Shown: piece after piece, positions 10,651 to 18,294 of the stretch
Position numbering within the stretch: position 1 is the first letter of the stretch
How the letters are laid out: each line of letters opens with the position of its first letter
From: Ottowia sp. SB7-C50
GTDB taxonomy: Bacteria > Pseudomonadota > Gammaproteobacteria > Burkholderiales > Burkholderiaceae_C
NCBI RefSeq assembly: GCF_033110285.1
Contig: NZ_CP136995.1
Span: 3,224,001-3,288,000 of the forward strand
Length of the DNA: 64,000 nucleotides
Direction: 5' to 3'
Position numbers and translations under genes: made by a program
Notes under the pieces: model-generated
What the model was told of the DNA's origin: nothing
What the model saw: only the letters and a program-made list of their open reading frames with translations
Databases searched by the model: none

Positions 10651-11508
10651 ATGAGCCATAGGCCACAACTTGACCACGTCGTGCTGGCGGTGCACGACCT
10701 GGCCGCGGCTGCCGACGATTTCCGCGCGCTGGGTTTCACCGTCACGCCGGGCGGCGAACACACGGGCCGCAGCTCGCACAACGCGCTGATCGTGTTCGAC
10801 GACGGCGCCTACCTGGAACTGAAGGCCTGGCGCGCCGCGGCGCCCGACGAGGCCTGGTGGCGCACGCTCGACGCGCATGGCGACGGGCTGGTCGACTACG
10901 CGCTGTGGCCGGCCAGCGTGCCCGCCGCGCTGGCGGCCGCGCACGCGCGCGGGCTGCACACCTTGCGCGGCCCCGTGCCCGGCCGCCGCGCGCGGCCCGA
11001 CGGCGCCGACGTGCGCTGGGAAACCGCGCGCCACGACACACCCGACGTGCCCTTTCTGTGCGCCGACCTGACCCCGCGCGCGCTGCGCGTGCCCGAAGGT
11101 GCGGCGCGGCAGCACGCCAACGGCGCCACGGGCGTTGCCTGCGTGCAGATGGCCACGCACGACCTGGCGCAGACCGCCCGCCGCCACCAGGCGCTGCTGG
11201 GCACGGCGCTGTCGTGGCAGTGGGCGGGGCGCGACGGCGACATGGCCGGCCTGCGCTACCGCCTGGGTGGCACCGATTTCGAGCTTTTCGGGCCGCTGGC
11301 GCTGGCTGATCAAGCGGATATAGCTATTCAATTCATAGCAACCGATCCGTCACCCCACAGCGCTTTCGACGCCGCCCGCGCACGTTTGCGCGGGCACGGC
11401 GAAGGCCCGTTTGCCTGCCGCCTGCACGCAGCCGCGGGGTCGCCCGCCCGCGTGCTGGATCCCGCGCGCACGCACGGCGCGCGCCTGGTGCTGGGCCAAG
11501 CCGGATGA
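10651..11508 (+). CDS. glyoxalase-like (VOC superfamily) protein
   Basis: A 285-residue protein of the glyoxalase-3-like type. The N-terminal module begins LDHVVLAVHDLAAAADDFRA and has GGEHTGRSSHNALIVFDD. A second half repeats the fold with GVACVQMATHDLAQTARRH. The metal-site histidine of the first beta strand (LDH) is present. The substrate is unknown. A short AT-rich piece of the TATAGC repeat (tatagctattcaattcatag) lies in the coding sequence around 11317-11337 and encodes DIAIQFIA. It stands alone between repeat elements and the next gene. Confidence 0.75.
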   Translation: MSHRPQLDHVVLAVHDLAAAADDFRALGFTVTPGGEHTGRSSHNALIVFDDGAYLELKAWRAAAPDEAWWRTLDAHGDGLVDYALWPASVPAALAAAHARGLHTLRGPVPGRRARPDGADVRWETARHDTPDVPFLCADLTPRALRVPEGAARQHANGATGVACVQMATHDLAQTARRHQALLGTALSWQWAGRDGDMAGLRYRLGGTDFELFGPLALADQADIAIQFIATDPSPHSAFDAARARLRGHGEGPFACRLHAAAGSPARVLDPARTHGARLVLGQAG

Positions 11509-11545
11509 GTGCGCCAGCGCGTGCGCCGGCTTAGACTCCCGCGCC

Positions 11546-12718
11546 ATGGTGCATCCCAACCCCACCGCTTTCCGTCTGCATCGCCGCCAGTGGCTCGGCA
11601 TGGCCTTGTCCGCCGCCGGCCTGCTGGCCGCCCCGGCCAGTAAAGCCCGCACGCCCGCGCGGCGCGCCGTCGCGCCCGCCCTGCGCCTGCTGGCGCACGG
11701 CAGCCTGTCCACGGGCACCGAGTTCAAGGGCACGCTGGTGGGCGGCCTGTCGGGTCTGGCGTACGACGCGCAGAACGACCTGTGGTACGCCCTGTCGGAC
11801 GACCGCAGCCGCCACGCGCCGGCGCGCTGCTACGTGTTCCGCCTGCCGCCGCTCACCACGCAGCCGCTGCTGCCGCAGTGGGTCGACGTGATCACGCTGC
11901 TGGGCGCCGACGGCAAGCCGTTTGCCCGCCACGCGGTCGACCCCGAAGGCCTGGCGCTGCGGCGCGACCCGGCGACCGGCAGCGCCACGCTGCTGTGGAC
12001 GAGCGAGGGCGACATCCGTGCGCAGATCGCGCCGGCGCTGTATGAATCGGCGCTGGACGGGCGGCTGCTGCGCACCTTCACCCTGCCCGATGCGCTGCGC
12101 GAGCTGGGGCGCATCGGCCGCGGCCCGCGCCACAACGAAACGCTGGAAGGCCTGGCGCTGACGCCCAATGGCCAGCACGCCTGGACCGCCATGGAAGGCG
12201 CGCTGGCGCAGGACCGCGACGGCCTGACGCCCGGCGCACCGCCCGGCCCGTGCCGGCTGACGCGCTTCGACGTGGCCAGCGGGCGCGCCGACCGCCAGGT
12301 TGCCTACCTGCCCGAAGCGCGGCCTTTCGGGCCGCTGATGCCGATGGGCGGCGTGGGCGAAAGCGGCATCTCCGAGATCATCGTGCGCGACAACGACCAC
12401 CTGTGGGTGCTGGAGCGCGCCTGGACGCCCGCCACCGGCGTGTCGGCGCGGCTGTACGAAGCCGACCTGCGCCACGCCAGCGACACCCTGGCCGTTGACG
12501 CGCTGACCGGCCGCCGCTACCGCCCCTGCGCCAAGCGCCTGCTGCTGGATTTGCGCCAGTGCGGCCTGCCGCACGTCGACAACTTCGAGGCCATGGCCTG
12601 GGGCCCGCGCCTGCCCAACGGCCACCGCACGCTGGTGATGTGCACCGACGACAACTTCAATCCGCTGCAGGTGACGCAATTCATAGCGCTGGAAGCGCCA
12701 CCCCCCCTGAGGCGCTGA
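11546..12718 (+). CDS. esterase-like activity of phytase family protein, exported
   Basis: The 390-residue protein matches the phytase-like beta-propeller family (PF13449 type). It has GGLSGLAYDAQNDLWYALSD, then VDPEGLAL, HNETLEGLALTPNG and DNFEAMAWGP. ATG 11546 gives a Tat-like signal (HRRQWLGMALSAAGLLAAPA). It is probably periplasmic. The true substrate of this family is not settled. The last codons run through a seven-C run at 12701-12707. One C fewer would end the protein at EAPPP, so the LRR tail may be an artefact. It starts 37 bases after the glyoxalase-like gene. Confidence 0.8.
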   Translation: MVHPNPTAFRLHRRQWLGMALSAAGLLAAPASKARTPARRAVAPALRLLAHGSLSTGTEFKGTLVGGLSGLAYDAQNDLWYALSDDRSRHAPARCYVFRLPPLTTQPLLPQWVDVITLLGADGKPFARHAVDPEGLALRRDPATGSATLLWTSEGDIRAQIAPALYESALDGRLLRTFTLPDALRELGRIGRGPRHNETLEGLALTPNGQHAWTAMEGALAQDRDGLTPGAPPGPCRLTRFDVASGRADRQVAYLPEARPFGPLMPMGGVGESGISEIIVRDNDHLWVLERAWTPATGVSARLYEADLRHASDTLAVDALTGRRYRPCAKRLLLDLRQCGLPHVDNFEAMAWGPRLPNGHRTLVMCTDDNFNPLQVTQFIALEAPPPLRR

Positions 12719-12815
12719 CGCGCCTTCACTCCCTCTGCGGCGCGAGGGGGACCACGCCAGTGCCCGGCGCAGGTCCGGGCACGGCGTTCCTCGCATGGCC
12801 TGCGCCGCGGCCGCC
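12701..12815 (+). repeat. GC-rich gene-end repeat (family B), diverged copy
   Basis: It starts in the last codons of the phytase-like gene with a C-run plus tgaggcgctgacgcgccttc. It ends with tggcctgcgccgcggccg. The arrangement is the same as at 9317 and 14633, but the middle differs. The repeat supplies the stop codon of the upstream gene. Confidence 0.6.
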
Positions 12816-12884
12816 GGCGTCACGATCCGGGACGCCGTGACCGACCTACACTGCCACATCACTGACACGACTGCATCACCCGCC

Positions 12885-13715
12885 ATGAATCAGCCCGCAT
12901 TGCCTTCCACCACCCGCATCGCCTTCATCGGCGGCGGCAACATGGCCAGCGCCATCATCGGCGGCTTGATCCGGCAGGGCGTGCCTGCGGCGCACATCGC
13001 GGTGGTGGAGCCGTTCGAGGCGACGCGCGAGGCACTGCGCGCGCAGCACGGCGTGGTCGCCCAGGCGGCCGCCGGCGCCGCGTTGGACGGCGCCGATCTG
13101 CTGCTGTGGGCGGTCAAGCCGCAGAGTTTTCGTGAAGCGGCTGCGCCCGTGGCCGCGCACATCGGCGGTGCGCTGCAGCTGTCGGTGATGGCCGGCATCC
13201 GCTGCGCCGACATCGCGTCGGCCACCGGCGGCGCCCGCATCGTGCGCTGCATGCCCAACACGCCGGCCCTGGTGGGGCGCGGCATGACGGGGCTGTTTGC
13301 CGCCCAAGGCAGCGACGCCGACCGTGCGCTGGCCGAAAGCGTGATCCGCACCACCGGCGACGTGCTGTGGGTGCAGCGCGAGGAGCAGCTGGACGCGGTG
13401 ACCGCGCTGTCCGGCTCGGGCCCCGCCTACGTGTTCTATTTTCTCGAAGCCATGCAGCAGGCGGGCACCGAGCTGGGCCTGTCGCCCGAGCAGGCGCGCC
13501 AGCTGGCCGTGGGCACCTTCGCCGGCGGCAGCGCGCTGGCGGCGGCGTCCACCGAGCCGCTGTCGCTGCTGCGCGAGCGCGTGACCAGCAAGGGCGGCAC
13601 CACCTACGCCGCGCTGACCGCGATGGAGCAGGCCGGCATCCAGCCCGCCTTTGTGCAGGCGATGCACGCGGCGTGCAGGCGCGCGCATGAGCTGGGCGAC
13701 GAGTTCGGGCGCTGA
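12885..13715 (+). CDS. proC: pyrroline-5-carboxylate reductase
   Basis: ProC reduces 1-pyrroline-5-carboxylate to proline with NAD(P)H in the cytoplasm. The start at 12885 gives MNQPALPSTTRIAFIGGGNM with the Rossmann motif GGGNMA near residue 16. The C-terminal signature includes ALSGSGPAYVFYFLEAMQ and RERVTSKGGTTYAALTAMEQ. 276 residues is the normal length. It appears to be transcribed alone. Confidence 0.95.
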   Translation: MNQPALPSTTRIAFIGGGNMASAIIGGLIRQGVPAAHIAVVEPFEATREALRAQHGVVAQAAAGAALDGADLLLWAVKPQSFREAAAPVAAHIGGALQLSVMAGIRCADIASATGGARIVRCMPNTPALVGRGMTGLFAAQGSDADRALAESVIRTTGDVLWVQREEQLDAVTALSGSGPAYVFYFLEAMQQAGTELGLSPEQARQLAVGTFAGGSALAAASTEPLSLLRERVTSKGGTTYAALTAMEQAGIQPAFVQAMHAACRRAHELGDEFGR

Positions 13716-13848
13716 GCCGGCACGGCCCGCCCGCGCGTGATGGGCCGCGCGGACACGGCGTAAGCGTTTTGCGGCCACGCGCCGTCTAGACTGCGGCGCG
13801 ACCCGCGCTCTGCGGGGCCGCCAGAATCACACCGAAAGACATCGCACG

Positions 13849-14625
13849 ATGCAACGCCGCCATTTCTCGGCCCTGGGTCTTGGACTGCTGCTGGCGCCCG
13901 CGTGGGCGCAGGTCAGCGACATCAACGACGCGATCAACAAGGCCGGGCGCCAGCGCATGCTGTCGCAGCGCGTGGCCAAGGCGTATCTGGCGACGGTGCT
14001 GCGCGCCCAGGCTGGTCAGGCCGAGAAGATCCTCGACCAGTCGATGGCGCTGTTCGACCGGCAGCTGGTGGAGCTGAAGGCCTTTGCGCCGTCCAGCGCC
14101 ATCCGCGACACCTATGTCCAGCTGGAAGTAGCCTGGGCCACCTACAAAGAGAATCTGGTGGGCAAGACGCCGTCCCTGGGCGGCGCGCCCGCCGTGATCG
14201 CGCAGTCCGAAGCGGTGCTGGCGCTGGCGCACAAGGGCACGGGCCAGCTGGAGCAGGAATCGGGCAAGTCGCTGGGCCGCCTGGTCAACGTGGCGGGCCG
14301 CCAGCGCATGCTGTCGCAGCGGCTGGCCAAGTATGCGTACGCCAGCGCTGCCGGCATCGACCGTGCAGTGGCGCAGGCCGAAATTGCCAAGGCGCGCACC
14401 GAATTCCTGGCCGGCATGAAGACGCTGACCGACGCGCCCGAAGCCACGCCGCGCATCCAGGAGCAGTTGCGCCTGGGCGAACAGCAGTGGGTGTTCTTCG
14501 ACGCCGCCCTTCAGGCGTCGCAAAAAGGCACGGCCACGCCCGAGGCGCTGTCGCACGTGATGACGACCAGCGAGAACATCCTGGCCGTGCTGAACGAGGT
14601 GACGGGGTTGTACGCAAAACTCTGA
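13849..14625 (+). CDS. PilJ N-terminal (type IV pili chemoreceptor-like) domain protein, exported
   Basis: The 258-residue protein has a signal peptide (MQRRHFSALGLGLLLAPAWA) and two PilJ/NarX-type sensor modules. Each is marked by the repeated AGRQRMLSQR motif, at about residues 36-45 and again near 149-158. There is no methyl-accepting or kinase domain and no transmembrane helix after the signal, so this is a free periplasmic sensor-like protein. Its partner is not evident from the neighbours. Confidence 0.8.
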   Translation: MQRRHFSALGLGLLLAPAWAQVSDINDAINKAGRQRMLSQRVAKAYLATVLRAQAGQAEKILDQSMALFDRQLVELKAFAPSSAIRDTYVQLEVAWATYKENLVGKTPSLGGAPAVIAQSEAVLALAHKGTGQLEQESGKSLGRLVNVAGRQRMLSQRLAKYAYASAAGIDRAVAQAEIAKARTEFLAGMKTLTDAPEATPRIQEQLRLGEQQWVFFDAALQASQKGTATPEALSHVMTTSENILAVLNEVTGLYAKL

Positions 14626-14632
14626 CGCCACC

Positions 14633-14735
14633 CCTGTGGCGCCTGCGGCGCCTTCCCCCAGGGGGGACGCCGCTGGTCGCCGGGGGGACCCCGGCTCGGG
14701 CGGCCGCTGGGATGGCCTGCTCCGCGGCCGCTGGA
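14633..14735 (+). repeat. GC-rich gene-end repeat (family B), copy 3
   Basis: It begins eight bases after the PilJ-N gene stop: acccctgtggcgcctgcggc, then the ccttcccccaggggggacgcc hairpin region, ending tggcctgctccgcggccgctgg. It has the same orientation and position as at 9317. The remaining 160 bases to the ubiA stop hold no gene that can be supported. Confidence 0.7.
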
Positions 14736-14895
14736 CGCACGGTGCGAGGCGGCGCAGCGCTCATCGAAGGGTTTTCCCTTCTCTCAACGACCACACCAGC
14801 CATCGGGCATGAGACTCCCTGCCTCTGGTCAATAACCTGCCCCCGCGAAGGGAAGGTTGGGGTGACGCCAGCGGCACTCGGTCCGCCCAGCAGCC

Positions 14896-15795
14896 TCAAT
14901 ACCCCGCACGCCCCAGTGCGAACGCCGCGGCGATGCCCGCAAACACTGCCGCGCCGATCCAGTGGCTTTGCTTGAAGGCGACGAAGCAGCCTTCGCGCGT
15001 GCGGGTGCGGATGAGCGTGTAATGCCACGCCACCTGCGCCGCCGCCACCGCAAAGCCCAGCGCCAGCGGCCACAGCGCCGGCAAGCGCGCGGCGCTCACG
15101 CTCCACCAGATGGCGAGGTAGAGCGCGAAGAAACCCATCACCGCCGCCACGTCGGCGCGCCCCAGCGTGATGGCCGAGGTCTTCATGCCGATCTTCAGGT
15201 CGTCGTCGCGGTCGACCATGGCGTATTCGGTGTCGTAGGCCAGTACCAGCGCCATCTTGCCGAGAAACAGCCACAGCGCCTCCAGCGGTACGCTGCCACG
15301 CACCGCCGCGTAGGCCATCGGAATGCCGAAGCCAAAGGCAATGCCCAGCACCGCCTGCGGCATGGCGAAAAAGCGCTTCGTGAACGGGTACACGATGGTG
15401 ACCAGCAGCGCCGGCACCGACCAGGCGATGACGGCCCAGGTTGTGGTGAGCGCCAGCGCAAACGCCGCCGCCGCCAGCACGGCGCCGAGCGCCAGCGCCT
15501 CGCGCACGCTGACGAGGCCGCTGGTGATGGGCCGTTGCGCCGTGCGCTTGACGTGGCGGTCGAAGTCGCGGTCGGCCACGTCGTTGATGCAGCAGCCGGC
15601 CGACCGCATCAGCACCGTGCCCAGCGTGAACACAATGAACAAATGCCAGCCCGGCCAGCCGCCCGCCGCCAGCCACAGCGCGCCCAGCGTGGGCCAGTAC
15701 AGGACCAGCCAGCCAGCGGGGCGATCCCAGCGGATGAGGTCGAGATACAGCGAAAGCCGGCTGCGCGGCGGCGCGGAAGGAGGGGTGCTGACCAT
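14896..15795 (-). CDS. ubiA: 4-hydroxybenzoate polyprenyltransferase
   Basis: UbiA attaches the polyprenyl tail to 4-hydroxybenzoate in ubiquinone synthesis, in the inner membrane. The 299-residue polytopic protein has both aspartate-rich motifs. They are [16 protein letters not shown] near residues 70-85 and [16 protein letters not shown] near 190-205. The start [20 protein letters not shown] is typical. No other ubiquinone genes are adjacent. Confidence 0.95.
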   Translation of the reverse strand: MVSTPPSAPPRSRLSLYLDLIRWDRPAGWLVLYWPTLGALWLAAGGWPGWHLFIVFTLGTVLMRSAGCCINDVADRDFDRHVKRTAQRPITSGLVSVREALALGAVLAAAAFALALTTTWAVIAWSVPALLVTIVYPFTKRFFAMPQAVLGIAFGFGIPMAYAAVRGSVPLEALWLFLGKMALVLAYDTEYAMVDRDDDLKIGMKTSAITLGRADVAAVMGFFALYLAIWWSVSAARLPALWPLALGFAVAAAQVAWHYTLIRTRTREGCFVAFKQSHWIGAAVFAGIAAAFALGRAGY

Positions 15796-15847
15796 GGCCT
15801 ATTTTGCGTTGGCGCGATGCGTCCAAGCGGATGCGTGCGCAGCCGTC

Positions 15848-15904
15848 GATAGCTATTTATTTTATAGCTTCAGCGCTTGATAGATAAGCGCCAGCGGCCC
15901 GTTT
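15848..15904. repeat. TATAGC-type dispersed hairpin repeat
   Basis: gatagctatttattttatag is followed by cttcagcgcttgatagataa and gcgccagcggcccgttt. An AT-rich half is joined to a stem cgctt-ga-tagat-aagcg. It is a clear family member, just upstream of ubiA. Confidence 0.75.
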
Positions 15905-15947
15905 CCCTCTGAATCAGCATTGCGACTTGCCACGGGGAATCCAACAG

Positions 15948-16058
15948 CCGGACGCAGAGGACGCAGAGATTTCGCAGAGGACGCAGAAAAAACCAAAAAA
16001 TTTCTTTTGGCTGTTTCTTTTGCGTCCTCTGCGAATCCTTTGCGTCCTCTGCGTCCGG
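15948..16058. repeat. long inverted repeat built from CGCAGAGGACGCAG units
   Basis: The left arm (ccggacgcagaggacgcaga then gatttcgcagaggacgcag) and right arm (ctttgcgtcctctgcgaatc then ctttgcgtcctctgcgtccgg) are near-perfect reverse complements of about 40 bases. They are separated by an A/T-rich loop of about 27 bases. Each arm is itself a doubled GGACGCAGA-type unit. It has no coding capacity and is a candidate small palindromic mobile element. Confidence 0.8.
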
Positions 16059-16091
16059 TATTCGGTGTTCGGTGTTCGGTGTTCGGTATTC
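16057..16091. repeat. five tandem heptamers, GGT(A/G)TTC
   Basis: ggtattc, ggtgttc, ggtgttc, ggtgttc, ggtattc follow each other without gaps, directly beside the long inverted repeat. They end 2 bases from the PAP2 gene stop codon. This is a short variable-number repeat candidate. Confidence 0.8.
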
Positions 16092-16093
16092 AA

Positions 16094-16921
16094 CTACACC
16101 GCACGCCGCGCCCACTGCAGCATGCCCACCGTCACCGCCAGCACCATGCCCGCCCACAGCAGCCCGCCCAGCACGTCGCTCAGGTAATGCACGCCCAGCA
16201 GCACGCGGCTGGCGGCAATGGCGGCGATCAGCAGTGCGGCGGCCACGCCGATCAGCCAGCGCCCGCGTGGGCTGGCGCGCTGGCACAGCAGCCAGGCCAG
16301 CAGGCCGTAGACCATCAGCGCGCCCGCCGCGTGGCCGCTGGGAAAGCTGTAGCCCGAGGTGACCAACCCCGGCACCGGATCGGGCCGCGCGCGCTCGAAC
16401 AGGTTTTTCAGCACCCGCACCGCCAGGCTGTTGGCGGTGATCGACAGCAGCCAGACCGTGGCCACCCAATGCCGCCGGCGCCACAGCAGCACGGCGGTGA
16501 CGGTGAGCGTCAGCAAGGTCAGCGCGACGATGTCGCCCACGTCGCTGAAGCGTACAGCCAGCGTGCGCAAGGCGGGCGTCGTCACCGCCCGCGCGCCCTG
16601 CGCCGCCCATGTGTCCATGGCGCGCACAAAGGGCAGCGGGCCGACATGTACCGCCCAGGCCAGCGCCACACCCGCCACCGCCAGCGCCGCCACCCAGGCC
16701 ATACGCGCAAGACCGACGCCGTGGACCGCCACGTCGGCTGCCACACGCGTGCCTCGGCGATAGCGCACCAGCGCCCACGCCGCGCACAACAACACCGCCG
16801 CCAAGGCCCACGGCGCGAGCGGGTCGAGCGCGGTCTGCGTACGCGAAATGGTGGCCGTCACTTCAAGCGGCACGGCCGGCAGGGCCGGCGCGCCCGGTGC
16901 CGCAGCGGCCGGCGCGCTCAC
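16094..16921 (-). CDS. PAP2-family membrane phosphatase
   Basis: A 275-residue integral membrane phosphatase of the PAP2/undecaprenyl-pyrophosphate phosphatase-like superfamily. All three catalytic motifs are visible: KNLFERARP, SGYSFPSGHAAG and ASRVLLGVHYLSDVLGG. About five hydrophobic segments surround them. The substrate is probably a lipid phosphate. The chosen start is GTG at 16921, whose GTGA overlaps the oxyR stop. An ATG at 17011 would overlap oxyR by about 90 bases and encode an unlikely N-terminus. Translational coupling to oxyR is likely. Confidence 0.82.
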   Translation of the reverse strand: MSAPAAAAPGAPALPAVPLEVTATISRTQTALDPLAPWALAAVLLCAAWALVRYRRGTRVAADVAVHGVGLARMAWVAALAVAGVALAWAVHVGPLPFVRAMDTWAAQGARAVTTPALRTLAVRFSDVGDIVALTLLTLTVTAVLLWRRRHWVATVWLLSITANSLAVRVLKNLFERARPDPVPGLVTSGYSFPSGHAAGALMVYGLLAWLLCQRASPRGRWLIGVAAALLIAAIAASRVLLGVHYLSDVLGGLLWAGMVLAVTVGMLQWARRAV

Positions 16922-17883
16922 GACAGGCGCTGCACGCCCGGCAGCTCGCACGCGTAGATCGCGTTGCGCAGCGCGGCAATGGCTTCGTAGCGCGTGAAGC
17001 TGCGGCGCCACGCCAGCACCACGCGGCGCAGCGGCGGCGTGCCGTCGTCGTCGCGCACGGGCAGATAGCGCACCGCGCCGGGTTCGTGCGGGTCGCGCGC
17101 AGCGGCACGCTCATCCAGCGCCTGCGGCGGCACCGCCAGGCGCGGCACCAGCGTCACGCCCATGCCGGCGGCGACCATGTGCTTGATGGTCTCCAGCGAC
17201 GAGCCTTCGAAGCTTTTGCGAATGCCTTCGGTGTGGCTGGAAAAGCGCGCAAATTCGGGGCACACCTGCAGCACATGGTCGCGAAAGCAGTGCCCCGTGC
17301 CCAGCAGCAGCATGTGCTCGCGCTTGAGCTGTTCGCTGGTGACGACCTCGCCCTGCGCCAGCGGGTGGCTGGCGGGCAGCGCGGCCATGAAGGGCTCGTC
17401 GTACAGCGGCGCCATCGCCAGCCCGGTGTCCGGGAAGGGCTCGGCCAGCACGGCGGCGTCGATCTCGCCGGTGCGCAGCATCTCCAGCAGGCGCACCGTG
17501 AAGTTTTCCTGCAGCATCAGCGGCATCTGTGGCGTCAGCCGGATGTTCTGCCGCACCAGGTCGGGCAGCAGGTAGGGGCCAATGGTGTAGATCACGCCCA
17601 GCCGCAGCGGCCCGCCCAGCGGGTCCTTGCCGCGCTGGGCGATTTCCTTGATCTCGGCCGCCTGCTCCAGCACGCTCTGCGCCTGGCGCACGATCTCCTC
17701 GCCCAGCGGCGTCACCGTCACCTCGCCCGCGCTGCGCTCGAACAGCTTCAGCTCCAGCTCGTCTTCCAGCTTCTTCACCGCCACCGACAGTGTCGGCTGC
17801 GACACGAAGCAGGCCTCGGCGGCCTTGCCGAAGTGTTTTTCTCGGGCGACGGCAACGATGTACTTCAGTTCAGTCAAGGTCAT
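16918..17883 (-). CDS. oxyR: hydrogen-peroxide-inducible regulator OxyR (LysR family)
   Basis: OxyR senses peroxide by disulfide formation and activates antioxidant genes. The 321-residue protein begins MTLTELKYIVAVAREKHFGK with the LysR winged helix to about residue 60. The redox cysteines fall at residues 199 (GTGHCFRD) and 208 (QVCPEF), the same numbers as in E. coli OxyR. The start ATG at 17883 overlaps the stop of an upstream micro-ORF (ATGA). An in-frame upstream ATG at 17913 lies inside the tandem repeat and is not preferred. The first 12 codons are copied three more times upstream. Neighbours are two phosphatase genes, not catalase or peroxiredoxin. Confidence 0.93.
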   Translation of the reverse strand: MTLTELKYIVAVAREKHFGKAAEACFVSQPTLSVAVKKLEDELELKLFERSAGEVTVTPLGEEIVRQAQSVLEQAAEIKEIAQRGKDPLGGPLRLGVIYTIGPYLLPDLVRQNIRLTPQMPLMLQENFTVRLLEMLRTGEIDAAVLAEPFPDTGLAMAPLYDEPFMAALPASHPLAQGEVVTSEQLKREHMLLLGTGHCFRDHVLQVCPEFARFSSHTEGIRKSFEGSSLETIKHMVAAGMGVTLVPRLAVPPQALDERAAARDPHEPGAVRYLPVRDDDGTPPLRRVVLAWRRSFTRYEAIAALRNAIYACELPGVQRLS

Positions 17884-18020
17884 GCCAACGCCTCGCACCC
17901 GGCCAACGTCCACGCCGTCGCAACGATCACGCTACAGGGTCGATCCCCGCTGCGCGGGGCCCCTCGCCCTGTCCTCCGCATGATCACGGCAACGATGTAC
18001 TTGAGTTCGGTCAAGGTCAT
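17880..18020 (-). CDS. micro-ORF 3, duplicated oxyR start region
   Basis: This is a 46-codon frame beginning MTLTELKYIVAVIMRRTGRG. It continues with a cysteine-containing tail to GCEALA. The first 12 codons equal OxyR; the rest comes from the repeated leader. Its TGA overlaps the oxyR ATG by two bases (ATGA). Production of a stable peptide is unproven. A role in coupling or attenuation is inferred. Confidence 0.45.
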   Translation of the reverse strand: MTLTELKYIVAVIMRRTGRGAPRSGDRPCSVIVATAWTLAGCEALA

Positions 18021-18157
18021 GCCAACGCCTCGCACTCGGCCAACGTCCACGCCGTCGCAACGATCACGCTACAGGGTCGATCCCCGCTGCGCGGGGCCCC
18101 TCGCCCTTTCCTCCACATGATCACGGCGACGATGTACTTCAGTTCAGACAAAGTCAT
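18017..18157 (-). CDS. micro-ORF 2, duplicated oxyR start region
   Basis: This is a 46-codon frame beginning MTLSELKYIVAVIMWRKGRG. It is the most diverged of the three copies (T4S, R15W, T17K) but remains fully open. Its TGA overlaps the ATG of micro-ORF 3. It is reported because an open frame and exact ATGA overlap are kept in every copy. Confidence 0.45.
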   Translation of the reverse strand: MTLSELKYIVAVIMWRKGRGAPRSGDRPCSVIVATAWTLAECEALA

Positions 18158-18294
18158 GCCAACGCCTCGCACTCGGTCAACGTCCACGCCGTCGCAACGA
18201 TCACGCTACAGGGTCGATCCCCGCTGCGCGGGGCCCCTCGCCCTTTCCTCCGCATGATCACGGCGACGATGTACTTGAGTTCGGTCAGGGTCAT
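18154..18294 (-). CDS. micro-ORF 1, duplicated oxyR start region
   Basis: This is a 46-codon frame beginning MTLTELKYIVAVIMRRKGRG and ending TECEALA. Its ATG overlaps the TGA of the upstream acid phosphatase gene (ATGA), and its own TGA overlaps the next micro-ORF. It is therefore the first link of a chain that would carry ribosomes to oxyR. Confidence 0.45.
   Translation of the reverse strand: MTLTELKYIVAVIMRRKGRGAPRSGDRPCSVIVATAWTLTECEALA

Larger units (their letters stand above)
17880..18294 (-). repeat. 137-bp tandem repeat copying the oxyR start (four start sites)
   Basis: The start codons at 18294, 18157, 18020 and 17883 are spaced exactly 137 bases apart. Each unit holds the first 12-13 codons of oxyR, a CCCCGCTGCGCGGGG hairpin, and the segment that precedes the next ATG. 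Units differ by only a few bases each, implying recent duplication. The repeat lies between the acid phosphatase stop and oxyR. Confidence 0.92.

Noticed and set aside
17880..18294. CRISPR array
   Set aside because: The 137-bp units repeat as a whole without unique spacers, and they contain coding sequence copied from oxyR.
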